Positions 1 through 8,099 are shown, numbered from the stretch's first letter. The stretch is 64,000 nucleotides of DNA from Flavobacterium praedii (GCF_026810365.1 NZ_CP113948.1:262001-326000); one strand, 5' to 3'. A program made the numbers and translations. Notes: generated by a model from the letters alone, not told the origin.

Positions 1-1
1 T

Positions 2-475
2 ATAGAAGTTGTTTTGGGAAAAATTTTGTCTAAGCAAAATGTAACATTATCAACTGCAGAGAGTTGTACTGGAGGGAAAATTGCGGAAATGATTGCATCA
101 GTTCCAGGAGCTTCCAGTTATTTTAGAGGAAGTGTCGTGGCTTATGCAACAGAAGTGAAGATTCATGTACTTGGTGTTTCGGAAAGTTTGATACAGGAAC
201 ACACAGTTGTTAGTGCCGAAGTCGCAAAAGCTATGGCTTTGAATGTAAAAGCATTACTCAAAACTGATTATGCAATTGCAACTACAGGTAATGCAGGACC
301 GTCAAAAGGAGAGGCAAGTGCCAATGTTGGAACAGTATATATTGCATTAGCAACACCAAATGAAGTTGTTGTTGAAATGTTTGATTTTGGTCAACCCCGT
401 GAAAAAGTGATAGATAGGGCGGCTGTTAAAGGACTTGAAATGTTACTGAAAGAAATTTCAAAAAAAGAGCTATAA
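2..475 (+). CDS. cinA: CinA C-terminal domain (nicotinamide-nucleotide amidase), 5' end outside window
   Basis: The reading frame is already open at base 2 (I-E-V-V-L-G-K), so the gene enters from the left and only its C-terminal part is present. The motif STAESCTGG near the start of the visible part, and the later [13 protein letters not shown] segment, are hallmarks of the CinA C-terminal domain. This domain deamidates nicotinamide mononucleotide to nicotinate mononucleotide in pyridine nucleotide salvage. Whether the N-terminal MoaB-like (COG1058) domain is attached cannot be seen. The visible TTG at 14 is probably internal, not a start. About 70 bp separate the stop from the ribosomal protein genes, which have their own promoter. 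The family call is secure; the full-length architecture is not visible. Confidence 0.9.
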   Translation: MEVVLGKILSKQNVTLSTAESCTGGKIAEMIASVPGASSYFRGSVVAYATEVKIHVLGVSESLIQEHTVVSAEVAKAMALNVKALLKTDYAIATTGNAGPSKGEASANVGTVYIALATPNEVVVEMFDFGQPREKVIDRAAVKGLEMLLKEISKKEL

Positions 476-480
476 TTTTT

Positions 481-511
481 TTGGTTTATAGGTTTATTTT
501 TCTTTTCTTTG
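481..511 (+). promoter_or_regulatory. promoter of rpmB-rpmG operon
   Basis: TTG at 481-483, a 20-nt spacer and TTTCTTTG at 504-511 match the Bacteroidota -33/-7 pattern (TTG, about 20 nt, TAnnTTTG) with one mismatch in the -7 box. Transcription would start near 518, about 30 nt before the rpmB ATG. Confidence 0.55.
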
Positions 512-547
512 CACCCTGATTTTAGATAACGATAAAAGATAAGTATA

Positions 548-784
548 ATGTCAAGAGTTTGTGACCTTACAGGTAAAAGAGCGATGGTAGGAAATAACGT
601 TTCTCACGCTATGAACAAAACTAAGAGAAAATTTTCTGTAAACTTAGTTAAAAAGCGTTTTTATCTTCCAGAAGAAGATAGATGGATTACTCTTAGAGTA
701 GCAGCATCTACGATAAAAACAATTAATAAAAATGGAATCGCTGCAGTTTTGAAAAAAGCGCAGTCAGAAGGATTTATTAAATAA
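548..784 (+). CDS. rpmB: 50S ribosomal protein L28
   Basis: This 78-residue protein begins [21 protein letters not shown], the typical L28 N-terminus. The C-terminus ([17 protein letters not shown]) also fits, and the length is normal for the family. It is a structural protein of the large ribosomal subunit. It is the first gene of a short cluster, rpmB-rpmG-DUF4295, followed by ftsY, an order I know from Flavobacteriia. The gap to rpmG is 27 bp, so the genes are probably co-transcribed from the promoter at 481-511. The CxxC zinc-ribbon residues found in some L28 proteins are mostly absent here, with a single Cys at position 5. Confidence 0.97.
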   Translation: MSRVCDLTGKRAMVGNNVSHAMNKTKRKFSVNLVKKRFYLPEEDRWITLRVAASTIKTINKNGIAAVLKKAQSEGFIK

Positions 785-811
785 TCTTTTCCAAAATAAA
801 CAAATAGCAAG

Positions 812-994
812 ATGGCAAAGAAAGGGAATAGAATCCAGGTAATTTTAGAATGTACTGAACACAAAACTTCAGGTGTTGCAGGAACTTCTAGATACATAAC
901 AACAAAGAACAAAAAAAATACTCCAGACAGATTAGAGATTAAAAAATTTAATCCAATCTTGAAAAGAGTAACTGTTCACAAAGAAATTAAATAA
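812..994 (+). CDS. rpmG: 50S ribosomal protein L33
   Basis: This 60-residue basic protein starts [18 protein letters not shown] and ends [10 protein letters not shown], which is typical of bacterial L33. It is a large-subunit protein close to the E site. One Cys (position 14) is present but the paired CxxC zinc-binding motifs are not, so it looks like the zinc-independent form. It lies 27 bp after rpmB and before a 50-residue DUF4295 gene, as part of one operon. Length and composition are normal. Confidence 0.96.
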   Translation: MAKKGNRIQVILECTEHKTSGVAGTSRYITTKNKKNTPDRLEIKKFNPILKRVTVHKEIK

Positions 995-1110
995 TTATAA
1001 ATTTTTACTTTTTGTGAAAATTTAAAATAATCCATTAATTAGAGATTTTAATAAAGATCCCAAATGAACCCATTTGAAGATTTTATTGAATTTCAAATAA
1101 CATTTGAATC

Positions 1111-1263
1111 ATGGCAAAGAAAACCGTAGCATCGTTACAAACATCTTCTAAGAGATTATCAAAAGCCATCAAAATGGTGAAATCTCCAGTAACTGGAGCA
1201 TATACATTCGTTGAATCTATTATGGCTCCTGAAGAAGTTGATGAATTCTTGAAAAAGAAATAA
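1111..1263 (+). CDS. DUF4295 small basic protein
   Basis: This short 50-codon gene starts MAKKTVASLQTSSKRLSKA and ends EEVDEFLKKK. It is Lys-rich and resembles the DUF4295 family, which in Bacteroidota is regularly encoded right after L28 and L33. That context suggests a ribosome-associated role, but no activity is known to me. It starts at the first ATG after a 116-bp gap from rpmG and ends just before a clear terminator, so it is the last gene of the ribosomal protein operon. Family assignment is from the sequence start and the gene order. Confidence 0.85.
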   Translation: MAKKTVASLQTSSKRLSKAIKMVKSPVTGAYTFVESIMAPEEVDEFLKKK

Positions 1264-1283
1264 TTAACTATTACATTTTATAG

Positions 1284-1315
1284 AAAAGCTACTTTCATTC
1301 GGAAGTAGCTTTTTT
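1284..1315 (+). terminator. intrinsic terminator of rpmB operon
   Basis: An 11-bp stem (AAAAGCTACTT with AAGTAGCTTTT), an 8-nt loop and a T-run lie 20 bp after the DUF4295 stop codon. Confidence 0.85.
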
Positions 1316-1440
1316 ATTTTCTATATTTACACCTTGAAAATAAAATGCTTTTCGGGTATTTTATTAAAAGCAGATTAAAACATTTTAATTGATTTTTCTT
1401 GCTTAAGTTGACAAATGTAAATTACAAATAATTAAACTCC

Positions 1441-2394
1441 ATGAGCTTTTTTAAAAAAATATTCTCGTCAGAGAAAAAACAATCATTAGATAAAGGTCTA
1501 GAAAAAACAAAAACAACTTTTTTTTCCAAGTTATCCAAAGCGGTTGCAGGAAAATCAAAAGTGGATGATGATGTATTAGATAATTTAGAGGAAATTCTTG
1601 TTTCTTCGGATGTTGGGGTGAATACAACGCTTAAAATAATTACTCGAATAGAAAAAAGAGTAGAAGCGGATAAATATCTAGGAACTGATGAACTCAATCA
1701 AATATTGAGAGACGAAATTGCAGGGTTATTATCAGAAACCAATTCTGGTGAAGCCACTGAGTTTGTTATTCCTGTAAATACCAAACCTTATGTTTTGATG
1801 GTAGTGGGTGTGAATGGTGTGGGTAAAACAACAACCATTGGTAAACTAGCCTATCAATTCAAAAAAGCTGGCTTTAATGTAGTTCTTGGAGCTGCAGATA
1901 CTTTTCGAGCTGCTGCGATTGATCAATTGCAAATTTGGGCAGATAGAGTAGGCGTGCCTATTGTTAGACAAGAAATGGGAAGCGATCCAGCTTCGGTAGC
2001 TTTTGATACATTGCAATCGGCGGTGGCTCAAAATGCCGATATTGTTATTATTGATACTGCAGGTCGTTTGCATAATAAAATTAACCTGATGAACGAACTT
2101 TCTAAAGTAAAACGGGTGATGCAAAAAGTGGTTGGCGATGCGCCTCACGATGTAATGCTTGTTTTGGATGGTTCTACAGGACAAAACGCATTTGAACAAG
2201 CCAAACAATTTACGGCAGCAACAGAAGTTTCTTGTTTAGCGGTTACCAAGTTAGACGGTACTGCCAAAGGTGGCGTTGTTATTGGTATTTCAGATCAATT
2301 TCAGATTCCAGTTAAGTATATTGGAGTGGGAGAAGGAATTGAAGATTTGCAGGTTTTTAATAAATACGAGTTTGTAGATAGTTTTTTTAAATAA
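1441..2394 (+). CDS. ftsY: signal recognition particle receptor FtsY
   Basis: This 317-residue SRP receptor GTPase docks ribosome-SRP complexes at the inner membrane for co-translational insertion. The N domain (about residues 1-100, helical and charged) is followed by the G domain. Visible GTPase motifs are GVNGVGKTTTIGKLA (P loop, near residue 125), DTFRAAA, IIDTAGR and TKLDGTAKGG. The long acidic N-terminal A domain of E. coli FtsY is missing, as is usual for Bacteroidota. An in-frame ATG opens the protein (MSFFKKIFSSEKK), giving a short amphipathic start that could contact membrane. A small two-helix membrane protein follows after 3 bp, so the two are likely co-transcribed. Confidence 0.97.
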   Translation: MSFFKKIFSSEKKQSLDKGLEKTKTTFFSKLSKAVAGKSKVDDDVLDNLEEILVSSDVGVNTTLKIITRIEKRVEADKYLGTDELNQILRDEIAGLLSETNSGEATEFVIPVNTKPYVLMVVGVNGVGKTTTIGKLAYQFKKAGFNVVLGAADTFRAAAIDQLQIWADRVGVPIVRQEMGSDPASVAFDTLQSAVAQNADIVIIDTAGRLHNKINLMNELSKVKRVMQKVVGDAPHDVMLVLDGSTGQNAFEQAKQFTAATEVSCLAVTKLDGTAKGGVVIGISDQFQIPVKYIGVGEGIEDLQVFNKYEFVDSFFK

Positions 2395-2397
2395 TAG

Positions 2398-2577
2398 ATG
2401 TTCATGAATTTTTCTTCACTAAAAAACACGAATCCAATATACTTTTATTTTGTAAGTATTGTGGCTTTTGTATTGGCTAACGTTATTAGAACAACCAGTG
2501 TCAGTTTTTATTATGTATTGTTGATTGTTGGTTTGGTCTTTTTCTTTCTAGGTTTGATGAGAAGGATTAAGAAATAG
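2398..2577 (+). CDS. small two-helix membrane protein
   Basis: A 59-codon ORF starts 3 bp after the ftsY stop (MFMNFSSLKNTNPIYF). It has two hydrophobic stretches, about residues 14-28 and 36-54, ending in a positively charged tail (RRIKK). This predicts a small inner-membrane protein with two transmembrane helices. I do not recognise a named family. The tight coupling to ftsY and the clean ORF argue that it is real. It is followed by the strong hairpin at 2615-2654. Confidence 0.6.
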   Translation: MFMNFSSLKNTNPIYFYFVSIVAFVLANVIRTTSVSFYYVLLIVGLVFFFLGLMRRIKK

Positions 2578-2614
2578 GTAACTACATTTCGATAGTTATC
2601 AAGAATAAAAAGTG

Positions 2615-2654
2615 TAGAGGTGTTTCGTAATTAGGAAATTACGAAACACCTCTA
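2615..2654. terminator. strong inverted repeat, probable bidirectional terminator
   Basis: A perfect 18-bp stem around a 4-nt AGGA loop (arms TAGAGGTGTTTCGTAATT and its complement). Read on the minus strand it is followed by a short T-rich tract (ACTTTTTATT), so it fits best as the end of the minus-strand toxin-antitoxin transcript. It may also stop ftsY read-through. Confidence 0.6.
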
Positions 2655-2753
2655 ATTATTTAAGGGCTTTTTTCTAATGGCTGAGTTGTAAGTGAAAATG
2701 ATTTTTCGCTATCCTAATAGTATTACGAAAAGCTTTTGAGGTTGCGGAATAAA

Positions 2754-3084
2754 TTAATGGCCTAGATTTTTCTTTAGAATGGAAAGACTTATCGTATCAT
2801 AGTCCCCTTTATTGTATATAGCGACAAATGTTATAATTGTTTCTGAAATGTTTACAATAGCTTCATAAGTAATAACTCGTCCACCACCGCTGGTTCCTTT
2901 TCCTTTGGATTTTATGTCTATTCTTAATTTTTTGAAACCAGAACCTAAATCAATGCCTAGTTTTGGATTTTCTAAAATAGTATTTGATAAATTTTTTAAA
3001 TCTGTTTTTAAGGAGGGGTGTTTTTTTGCTTAAAGTTTTAAAATCTTTATTAAAATCATCTGTTGTTTCAAAACTATAATTCAT
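2754..3084 (-). pseudogene. RelE/ParE-family toxin gene with frameshift
   Basis: Starting at the ATG at 3084, the frame reads MNYSFETTDDFNKDFKTLSKK and then goes out of frame at a run of seven A (minus strand; T7 at 3021-3027). If one A is removed, a 109-residue protein continues (HPSLKTDLKNLSNTILEN, later KLRIDIKSKGKGTSGGGRV, then TFVAIYNKGDYDTI) to a stop at 2754. The reconstructed protein looks like a RelE/ParE mRNA-interferase-like toxin: a helical N-terminus, then beta strands with basic K/R residues, ending in an IYxKxD motif. The start overlaps the antitoxin stop by 11 bp, the usual coupled arrangement. As written, the ORF is broken early. It could be a real null mutation, a homopolymer sequencing error or slippage-dependent expression. 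Confidence 0.75.
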
Positions 3085-3325
3085 CAAACAACTCTTGTAA
3101 TGGTTTTCCTTTTCGAGTTCCTGCTCCAATTTCTTTAGCGTGTTTTGCCGAACGTCTTAAGGTTTTTAAAAAAGCTTCCTCTTTTTGGCTAAGTTCTGGA
3201 GATTCTAAACTATTTGTTGGATTGTTTATTTCAATTCCTTTACTTCCAGCATCAGTGAGTATCTTTACCAATTCAAGGACTACTTTTCCTGCCTTGGTTT
3301 TCTCATTTATAGTTAGCGTTGTCAT
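3074..3325 (-). CDS. putative antitoxin of a RelE/ParE-type pair
   Basis: The 83-residue protein is read from the ATG at 3325 (MTTLTINEKTKAGKVVLELV). A longer TTG start at 3355 is possible but would overlap the -7 box at 3345-3352. It is charged and helical, with a C-terminal RKGKPLQELFDEL. I recognise it only as the usual upstream partner of RelE/ParE-like toxins in Bacteroidota. It would bind and neutralise the toxin and probably repress the operon. Its last codons overlap the toxin start by 11 bp. The toxin frame is broken, so this antitoxin may now be an orphan. Confidence 0.65.
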   Translation of the reverse strand: MTTLTINEKTKAGKVVLELVKILTDAGSKGIEINNPTNSLESPELSQKEEAFLKTLRRSAKHAKEIGAGTRKGKPLQELFDEL

Positions 3326-3344
3326 AATCTTAGTTTTATAATAA

Positions 3345-3352
3345 CAAATATA
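3345..3352 (-). promoter_or_regulatory. -7 element of antitoxin promoter
   Basis: The minus strand reads TATATTTG, an exact TAnnTTTG match, 19 nt before the chosen ATG at 3325. No clear TTG lies at the usual -33 distance. Confidence 0.45.
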
Positions 3353-3426
3353 CAAAATACTAGCAGTGATTTACTTTTGAGATTCCAAAAAATATAAAAG
3401 CTCTTGTAACCTGATGCCTTAGATTA

Positions 3427-4497
3427 TTACTGATACAAAGCACTTATTTTTGTCCAAAGCATATCATCAAAATCAGATAAGGCTAGATTTACATTGTCTG
3501 CTGCGTCTCCCATCCGGATAACGACCATTTTTTTACTTGGAACTACGTAGATTTTTTGGTCGTTTTTGCCCAAAGCCATGAACATATCATTTGGAGCTGA
3601 TGGGATAATACTTCCTTGAAAAGTTATTTGTGATTGTGGTAAGTGATAACTTGATTTCCCGTTTATCCACCACAAATAACCGTAGCCTAAATTGATGTTT
3701 TGTGAAGTGTTCGTAGCTTCGTTAAAATAGGATTCGTTTAGAATTACATCATTTTCCCATTTCCCTTTATTGTACATCAATAATCCAAAACGAGCCATGC
3801 TTCTGGTGGTACTGCTGTAAACAATATTGTTGCCGGATGTAAACCAAGTGCCATTCATGCCGATTTTGTCTCTCAATTTGGTATTGAAATAGGTACTCCA
3901 AGATTGCCCGCTGGCTTGTGCGATTACATCTTGCAGTTTTACATATACGTTGTGGTATGCCCAACGTGTGCCTGCATCGGCTGTGTAGGTGAGGGCTGCA
4001 GGTGTTACATCATCGGTGGTGTCATCTAATCCAGAAGTCATAGTGAGTAAATGTTTGCAGGTGATTAGGTTTTCTTTGGCAAGCGGTATGCTTGTCCAAC
4101 CTGTTCCTATGTATTGTGATACTTTGTTGTTGATGTTGATGAGGTTTTCTTGTTGTGCAATTCCTGTCATTGTTGCTGTTAATGTTTTACCTGCACTTGC
4201 CCAATACCAATTGGTGGCTGCGTCGTGTCCATTGAAATAATTTTCCATAACGATTCGGCCGTTAACAAGGATAATAAACCCTTTGGAATGTTTGAGTTCT
4301 AAATAATCTAAGAGAGGTTGAATAGCTGTTTGTTTCCAACCAAGGCTTTCTATGGTTTTAGTTTCCCAAGTAGTGCCGGTAAGTGGTGGAAAATATAATG
4401 TTTCAGTTGGTGTAGGAACAGGTGTTGGGTCGGTATTATCAGAAGAGCAATTGATGCAACAAAAAGCTAAAACGAGTAATAGTATTGATTTTGACAT
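3427..4497 (-). CDS. class C beta-lactamase-fold serine hydrolase, lipoprotein
   Basis: This 356-residue exported protein has a signal peptide ending in a lipobox (CCINC, lipidated Cys near residue 17), then CSSDNTD, which could be a surface-export signal. The beta-lactamase/DD-peptidase fold is indicated by the SxxK motif SAGK (S101, K104) and by YHN (Y181-N183) as the second catalytic element. A clear third KTG/HTG motif is not obvious, so substrate is uncertain. Family members hydrolyse D-amino peptides, esters or similar small substrates. The gene stands alone, ending about 70 bp from the toxin-antitoxin pair. The upstream region, shared with a divergent lipoprotein gene, carries a repeat element. 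Confidence 0.85.
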   Translation of the reverse strand: MSKSILLLVLAFCCINCSSDNTDPTPVPTPTETLYFPPLTGTTWETKTIESLGWKQTAIQPLLDYLELKHSKGFIILVNGRIVMENYFNGHDAATNWYWASAGKTLTATMTGIAQQENLININNKVSQYIGTGWTSIPLAKENLITCKHLLTMTSGLDDTTDDVTPAALTYTADAGTRWAYHNVYVKLQDVIAQASGQSWSTYFNTKLRDKIGMNGTWFTSGNNIVYSSTTRSMARFGLLMYNKGKWENDVILNESYFNEATNTSQNINLGYGYLWWINGKSSYHLPQSQITFQGSIIPSAPNDMFMALGKNDQKIYVVPSKKMVVIRMGDAADNVNLALSDFDDMLWTKISALYQ

Positions 4498-4625
4498 AGT
4501 TGGTTGGTTTGGTTTTGGGTTAGACCAAAAATATATAAAATAGTTTAAAGAGAAATTGTTTTTTTATTTTCTTTGATTTTTTAAAGTTTAACTTTGTGGT
4601 CTTAACTAATGATGTTGAGGAACGG

Positions 4626-4711
4626 GATGCACTAGCCCTGATAGTAGTGGAAATCCTTATAAGCCGGGGTTCGGCTTATAAGATTGAAACGGATAGCAGG
4701 AAATAGCTCCT
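4626..4711. repeat. dispersed hairpin element with conserved ends, copy 1
   Basis: The ends CACTAGCCCTGATAGTAGTGG and CGGATAGCAGGAAATAGCTC enclose a palindromic core (CCTTATAAGCCG ... CGGCTTATAAG). The same ends recur in reverse at 38243-38394 with a different core, and nearly the same core recurs at 19055-19130. It sits between divergent genes, so it is not simply a terminator. A common repeat (CCCTTCGACTTCGCTCAGGA) follows directly at 4712-4731. Confidence 0.75.
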
Positions 4712-4770
4712 CCCTTCGACTTCGCTCAGGATGACGACTTCATTCTTCGTAATGACAAAATAATTATTCT

Positions 4771-5214
4771 ATGAAAAAAGTATTTGGTATTTTATTGGTA
4801 GCCCTTTTATTGGTTGGGTGTAAGCAAAAAATAACTTCGGCTGATGTAGCCAAAATTAACGGCTATTGGGAGATTGAAAAAGTGATTTTGGAGGATGGGA
4901 GTGAGAAGAAATATGGGATAAATGAGTCGTTTGATTATTTTCGAATTGATAAAAAAAATATTGGAATTCGTAAGAAAGTGATGCCACAATTGGATGGTAC
5001 TTTTTTGGTAAACGAAACTTTTGAGGATGTTAAAATTCGTTTTGCCGATGACCAAACTTTTTTGGATTACAGTACGCCGTATATGAAATGGAGTGAGGAA
5101 ATCATGGCTTTGACGGACAAGGAGTTGGTGGTTTTGAATGCGGAAAAAAAAGAATATCATTATAAAAAAGCAGGGCCTATAAACCTTGAAAGCTATGGCA
5201 AAGAGACTAAATAA
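4771..5214 (+). CDS. small lipocalin-like lipoprotein
   Basis: The 147-residue protein has a short signal peptide and lipobox (LLLVGC, Cys17) followed by KQKI. The lack of acidic residues after Cys suggests it stays in the periplasm-facing leaflet. The rest (NGYWEIEKVILEDGS, then alternating strands) resembles lipocalin-like domains of Bacteroidota lipoproteins. No ligand can be inferred. The 3' end overlaps the next gene by 20 bp when the latter starts at its ATG (5195), so the two are probably translationally coupled. Confidence 0.7.
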   Translation: MKKVFGILLVALLLVGCKQKITSADVAKINGYWEIEKVILEDGSEKKYGINESFDYFRIDKKNIGIRKKVMPQLDGTFLVNETFEDVKIRFADDQTFLDYSTPYMKWSEEIMALTDKELVVLNAEKKEYHYKKAGPINLESYGKETK

Positions 5215-5491
5215 TCAAAGTTCGGTTGGGGATATTTTGAAACAAATTATTGAAGTGAACAAATTGCAACCTGGAATGGATCAAATTGACGTGAAGGATG
5301 CTTGGCGTAATTTGATGGGAAATGGGGTGAACAGTTATACCAAAAATGTGGTTTTGAAAGGTGCTACTCTCTATGTGGAGTTGACATCGGCAGTACTTCG
5401 CGAGGAATTAAGCCACGGAAAATCAAAGATTATAAAAATGATTAATGAGGAATTGAGACGAGATGTGGTGCGGGATGTGGTTCTAAGATAG
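5195..5491 (+). CDS. DUF721 / DciA-like protein
   Basis: The 98-residue protein starts at the ATG at 5195 (MAKRLNNQSSVGDILKQ). A TTG at 5186 would add three residues. The pattern GDILKQIIEVNKL, then AWRNLMGNGVNSYTKNVVLKG, then LYVELTSAVLREELSHGKSKI, is the DUF721 signature. DUF721 includes DciA, the ancestral loader of the replicative helicase DnaB in bacteria without DnaC. In Bacteroidota this small domain stands alone, as here. It overlaps the upstream lipoprotein gene by 20 bp. The replication role is inferred from the family only. Confidence 0.8.
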   Translation: MAKRLNNQSSVGDILKQIIEVNKLQPGMDQIDVKDAWRNLMGNGVNSYTKNVVLKGATLYVELTSAVLREELSHGKSKIIKMINEELRRDVVRDVVLR

Positions 5492-5547
5492 TGAGCAGTA
5501 TTCAGGAAGTTAGTGGTCAGACTTTTAAAAAGAGATCATTTTTTTAT

Positions 5548-5588
5548 AAAAAAATCCCATTCGGTGTGTAGACTGAATGGGATTTTTT
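5548..5588. terminator. bidirectional terminator between DciA-like gene and ndk
   Basis: AAAAATCCCATTCGGT pairs with ACTGAATGGGATTTTTT, with A-runs and T-runs on both sides. It lies between the convergent DUF721 and ndk genes and can serve both strands. Confidence 0.85.
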
Positions 5589-5656
5589 ATGAAGTTGTAA
5601 ACTGTGTTTAGTGTTGTATTTTACTGAGCACTAAAAAACGGATCACTGAATACTAA

Positions 5657-6076
5657 TTAGAACTGCTCTCTTCCTGCAAAATGGAATGCACTTTCGATAG
5701 CAGCATTTTCGTCGCTATCAGAACCGTGAACTGCATTTTCTCCGATAGAAGTTGCGTATGCTTTACGGATAGTTCCTTCAGCAGCTTCGGCTGGGTTTGT
5801 AGCACCAATTAGAGTTCTGAAATCTTCAACTGCATTTTCTTTTTCTAAAATAGCAGTAACTATTGGTCCTCTTGACATGAATTCTACCAATTCTCCGTAG
5901 AAAGGTCTTGCAGCGTGTACAGCGTAAAATGCTTGAGCATCTGCAACTGTTAATTGTGTTAATTTCAAAGAAATGATTTTGAAACCATTGTTTGTAATCA
6001 TTGCCAAGATGTTACCAATGTGTCCGTTTTGAACCGCATCAGGTTTAATCATTGTAAAAGTTCTATTAGTCGCCAT
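5657..6076 (-). CDS. ndk: nucleoside-diphosphate kinase
   Basis: This 139-residue enzyme transfers the gamma-phosphate from ATP to other NDPs, balancing nucleotide pools in the cytosol. It starts [14 protein letters not shown], the classic NDK opening, and carries the active-site motif [12 protein letters not shown] with the phosphorylated His117. Length is normal for bacterial NDK. It is a single gene with its own promoter (-7 element at 6102-6109), and it converges on the DUF721 gene with a shared terminator between them. Confidence 0.98.
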   Translation of the reverse strand: MATNRTFTMIKPDAVQNGHIGNILAMITNNGFKIISLKLTQLTVADAQAFYAVHAARPFYGELVEFMSRGPIVTAILEKENAVEDFRTLIGATNPAEAAEGTIRKAYATSIGENAVHGSDSDENAAIESAFHFAGREQF

Positions 6077-6101
6077 TTTTATATGTTTTTAAAAGTGTGT
6101 G

Positions 6102-6109
6102 CAAAAATA
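6102..6109 (-). promoter_or_regulatory. -7 element of ndk promoter
   Basis: The minus strand reads TATTTTTG, matching TAnnTTTG, about 26 nt before the ndk ATG. A TTTG lies 25 nt further upstream, slightly longer than the usual spacing. Confidence 0.45.
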
Positions 6110-6250
6110 TACTTTTTTTATGGAATGATTTTAGCAAATTGTCAATTTAATGATGAAAAATTGTTGTTTAAGTGATTTTTATGCTGTTTTTTTAGCTTTA
6201 AAGTGTTTTTTTTAGAAAATATAGGAAGCACATAGATTGTTGATGTTCGT

Positions 6251-7858
6251 CTAATCTAAAGTGATAATATTAAAATTTTGCTCCAATGGTTTGAGTTGAC
6301 TCAATATTTGCGGAATTAAATGTTGACCGTTTTCTAGATAAAATTCTGAAAAATTGGCTGACCGTTCCTGCAAACTTTGGTTGGGGAACAATTCGTTTTG
6401 TAAGTCAACGACGCGTTGCAATTCATCGTTAAATTTTCTTTTTTGAGCAATTAGCAACCTTTTTTCAAGCGTTTCTAGCCCTTTGATTTGTTTGACTTCT
6501 TGTGCTTTCACTGCTCCCAAAAAGGATTTGTCCGTTTGATTAGCGAGTTCTAGAAGTGCTTCAAATTGTTTTTTTAATGCATCTTTTTGAACGCTGAAAT
6601 CAATCGGGAAATCGGATAGCTTTTGGGTTATTCGATTGACTAAAGCGGCTTGTTTTGAAAATAAGTCGGACCAAGTCAGGTTTAATTTGTCAGCTTTTTT
6701 GTTTTGTTTTGCAGTTGCCAAAAGCACGGAGTTTCTCAATAACAATATTGGGAATGTTACTTTTGCGGAAGTGAAAAATGATTTTAATTCCAACCAATAC
6801 GCTATTTCCCCGCCTCCGCCAATGTAGCATAAATTGGGTAGAATAACCTCTTGGTACAACGGACGCATGATGACATTGGGACTGAATTTTTCAGGATTAC
6901 TTTCTAATAATGCGAGAATTTCGGTTTCGGTGAATTCGATTTTGGTATGATTGACTTTATAAACATTGTTTTCGAGAATAATTCGTTCGCGTAAATTGTC
7001 TTCAATGTAAAATAAATTGATTTCGCGCGGATTCACCTGAACGAAATAATCGTTCATTTTTGTTATAGTTTCGCTAACTGCTTTGAAAGAAGATTGGTGA
7101 AGCAATTCGTCTTTTATATAAGGAATAAAAGAGCGTTTCAAATCTTGATTATCGGCATCCAGAATGACTAATCCCGATGAACCAAAAAGTGCGTTGGCCA
7201 AATATCTTGTGGCATCGGCTAAATGATTATGTTTGATGTAGGAGTCTTCAAACAGTTTCTTGATAGTATTGGCATTAGTGCTGGAACCTATTTCTAGTTC
7301 ATATATTTCTAAAAATTCAGCTAAACCTTCGGTAGATAATCTCCCAACTGGTCCTTTGCTTTCTTTGTTCCATCTGAATTTTTTTCCTTTGAAACTAAAA
7401 TAATTTATTTCCTCAAAATCATGATCTTCTGTTGCCATCCAATACACAGGAACAAAATTATAGTCAGAATATTTCGCTTTTAATTCTTTGGTTAAATTAA
7501 TAGTCGAAATGATTTTGTACAAAAAATACAAAGGCCCACTGAATAAGTTGAGCTGATGTCCAGTGGTAACGGTGAATGTATTTGGATGGTTTAAAAGTTC
7601 AATATGGTTTAATGTTTCAGCAGAAACGGTTAATTCAGCATATTGATTTTTTAAAACACGAACTAATGTTTGTCTTTTTAAATTGCCATTGTCATTGCTA
7701 TTGAAATTGATTTTTTTCTCTTCGATTTGTTTTTTAAAATTTTCAAGAGTGGGAAAGTGATGGTATAAAGAAGCTATTTCGTTTTTTTGATTTAAATAAT
7801 CATTCATCAAAGGAGAAAAATACCCGGAATTTTGATAGCTAATACAGTCGGTTGGCAT
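6251..7858 (-). CDS. bshC: bacillithiol biosynthesis cysteine-adding enzyme BshC
   Basis: This 535-residue protein starts MPTDCISYQNSGYFSPLMNDYL, like BshC proteins of Bacteroidota. Further matching segments are FTVTTGHQLNLFSGPLYFLYK, VPVYWMATEDHDFEEINYF and the glycine-rich NLCYIGGGGEIAYW. A C-terminal helical, coiled-coil-like region spans about residues 390-500. BshC is thought to join cysteine to glucosaminyl-malate in the last step of bacillithiol synthesis, the low-molecular-weight thiol of Firmicutes and Bacteroidota. BshA and BshB genes are not in this window. The gene stands alone between ndk and the DUF4302 locus. Confidence 0.93.
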   Translation of the reverse strand: MPTDCISYQNSGYFSPLMNDYLNQKNEIASLYHHFPTLENFKKQIEEKKINFNSNDNGNLKRQTLVRVLKNQYAELTVSAETLNHIELLNHPNTFTVTTGHQLNLFSGPLYFLYKIISTINLTKELKAKYSDYNFVPVYWMATEDHDFEEINYFSFKGKKFRWNKESKGPVGRLSTEGLAEFLEIYELEIGSSTNANTIKKLFEDSYIKHNHLADATRYLANALFGSSGLVILDADNQDLKRSFIPYIKDELLHQSSFKAVSETITKMNDYFVQVNPREINLFYIEDNLRERIILENNVYKVNHTKIEFTETEILALLESNPEKFSPNVIMRPLYQEVILPNLCYIGGGGEIAYWLELKSFFTSAKVTFPILLLRNSVLLATAKQNKKADKLNLTWSDLFSKQAALVNRITQKLSDFPIDFSVQKDALKKQFEALLELANQTDKSFLGAVKAQEVKQIKGLETLEKRLLIAQKRKFNDELQRVVDLQNELFPNQSLQERSANFSEFYLENGQHLIPQILSQLKPLEQNFNIITLD

Positions 7859-8045
7859 ATTGTTTTTATTTGATGCTAAATTACCAAAAAATAATGGAAG
7901 AGATTGTTTAAATGTTTTCTTTTGAGGTAGAACTTTAACTTGTATTCATGAATATTTATTAGAAATAGTAAGATGTAAATTAGTCTCTTTTTTTAGCTAA
8001 TCTTTAAACAAAGTAAAACTAATTCATCAAACAGGATTAAAATGA

Positions 8046-8072
8046 AAAAGCAACTCAAATTGAGTTGCTTTT
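8046..8072. terminator. terminator of the susC2-type operon (8.1-15.9 kb)
   Basis: AAAAGCAACTCA pairs with TGAGTTGCTTTT, symmetric on both strands, just after the stop of the 91-residue membrane protein gene. Confidence 0.8.
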
Positions 8073-8099
8073 CTTTAAATATAAGTAAAGCTAAAAGCC

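Noticed and set aside
661..912. Minus-strand reading frame over rpmB/rpmG
   Set aside because: Antisense shadow of two certain ribosomal protein genes.
2754..3084. Programmed -1 frameshift at the A7 run in the toxin gene
   Set aside because: A -1 shift leads to an immediate stop; only +1 (or loss of one A) restores the frame, so classic -1 slippage does not explain it.
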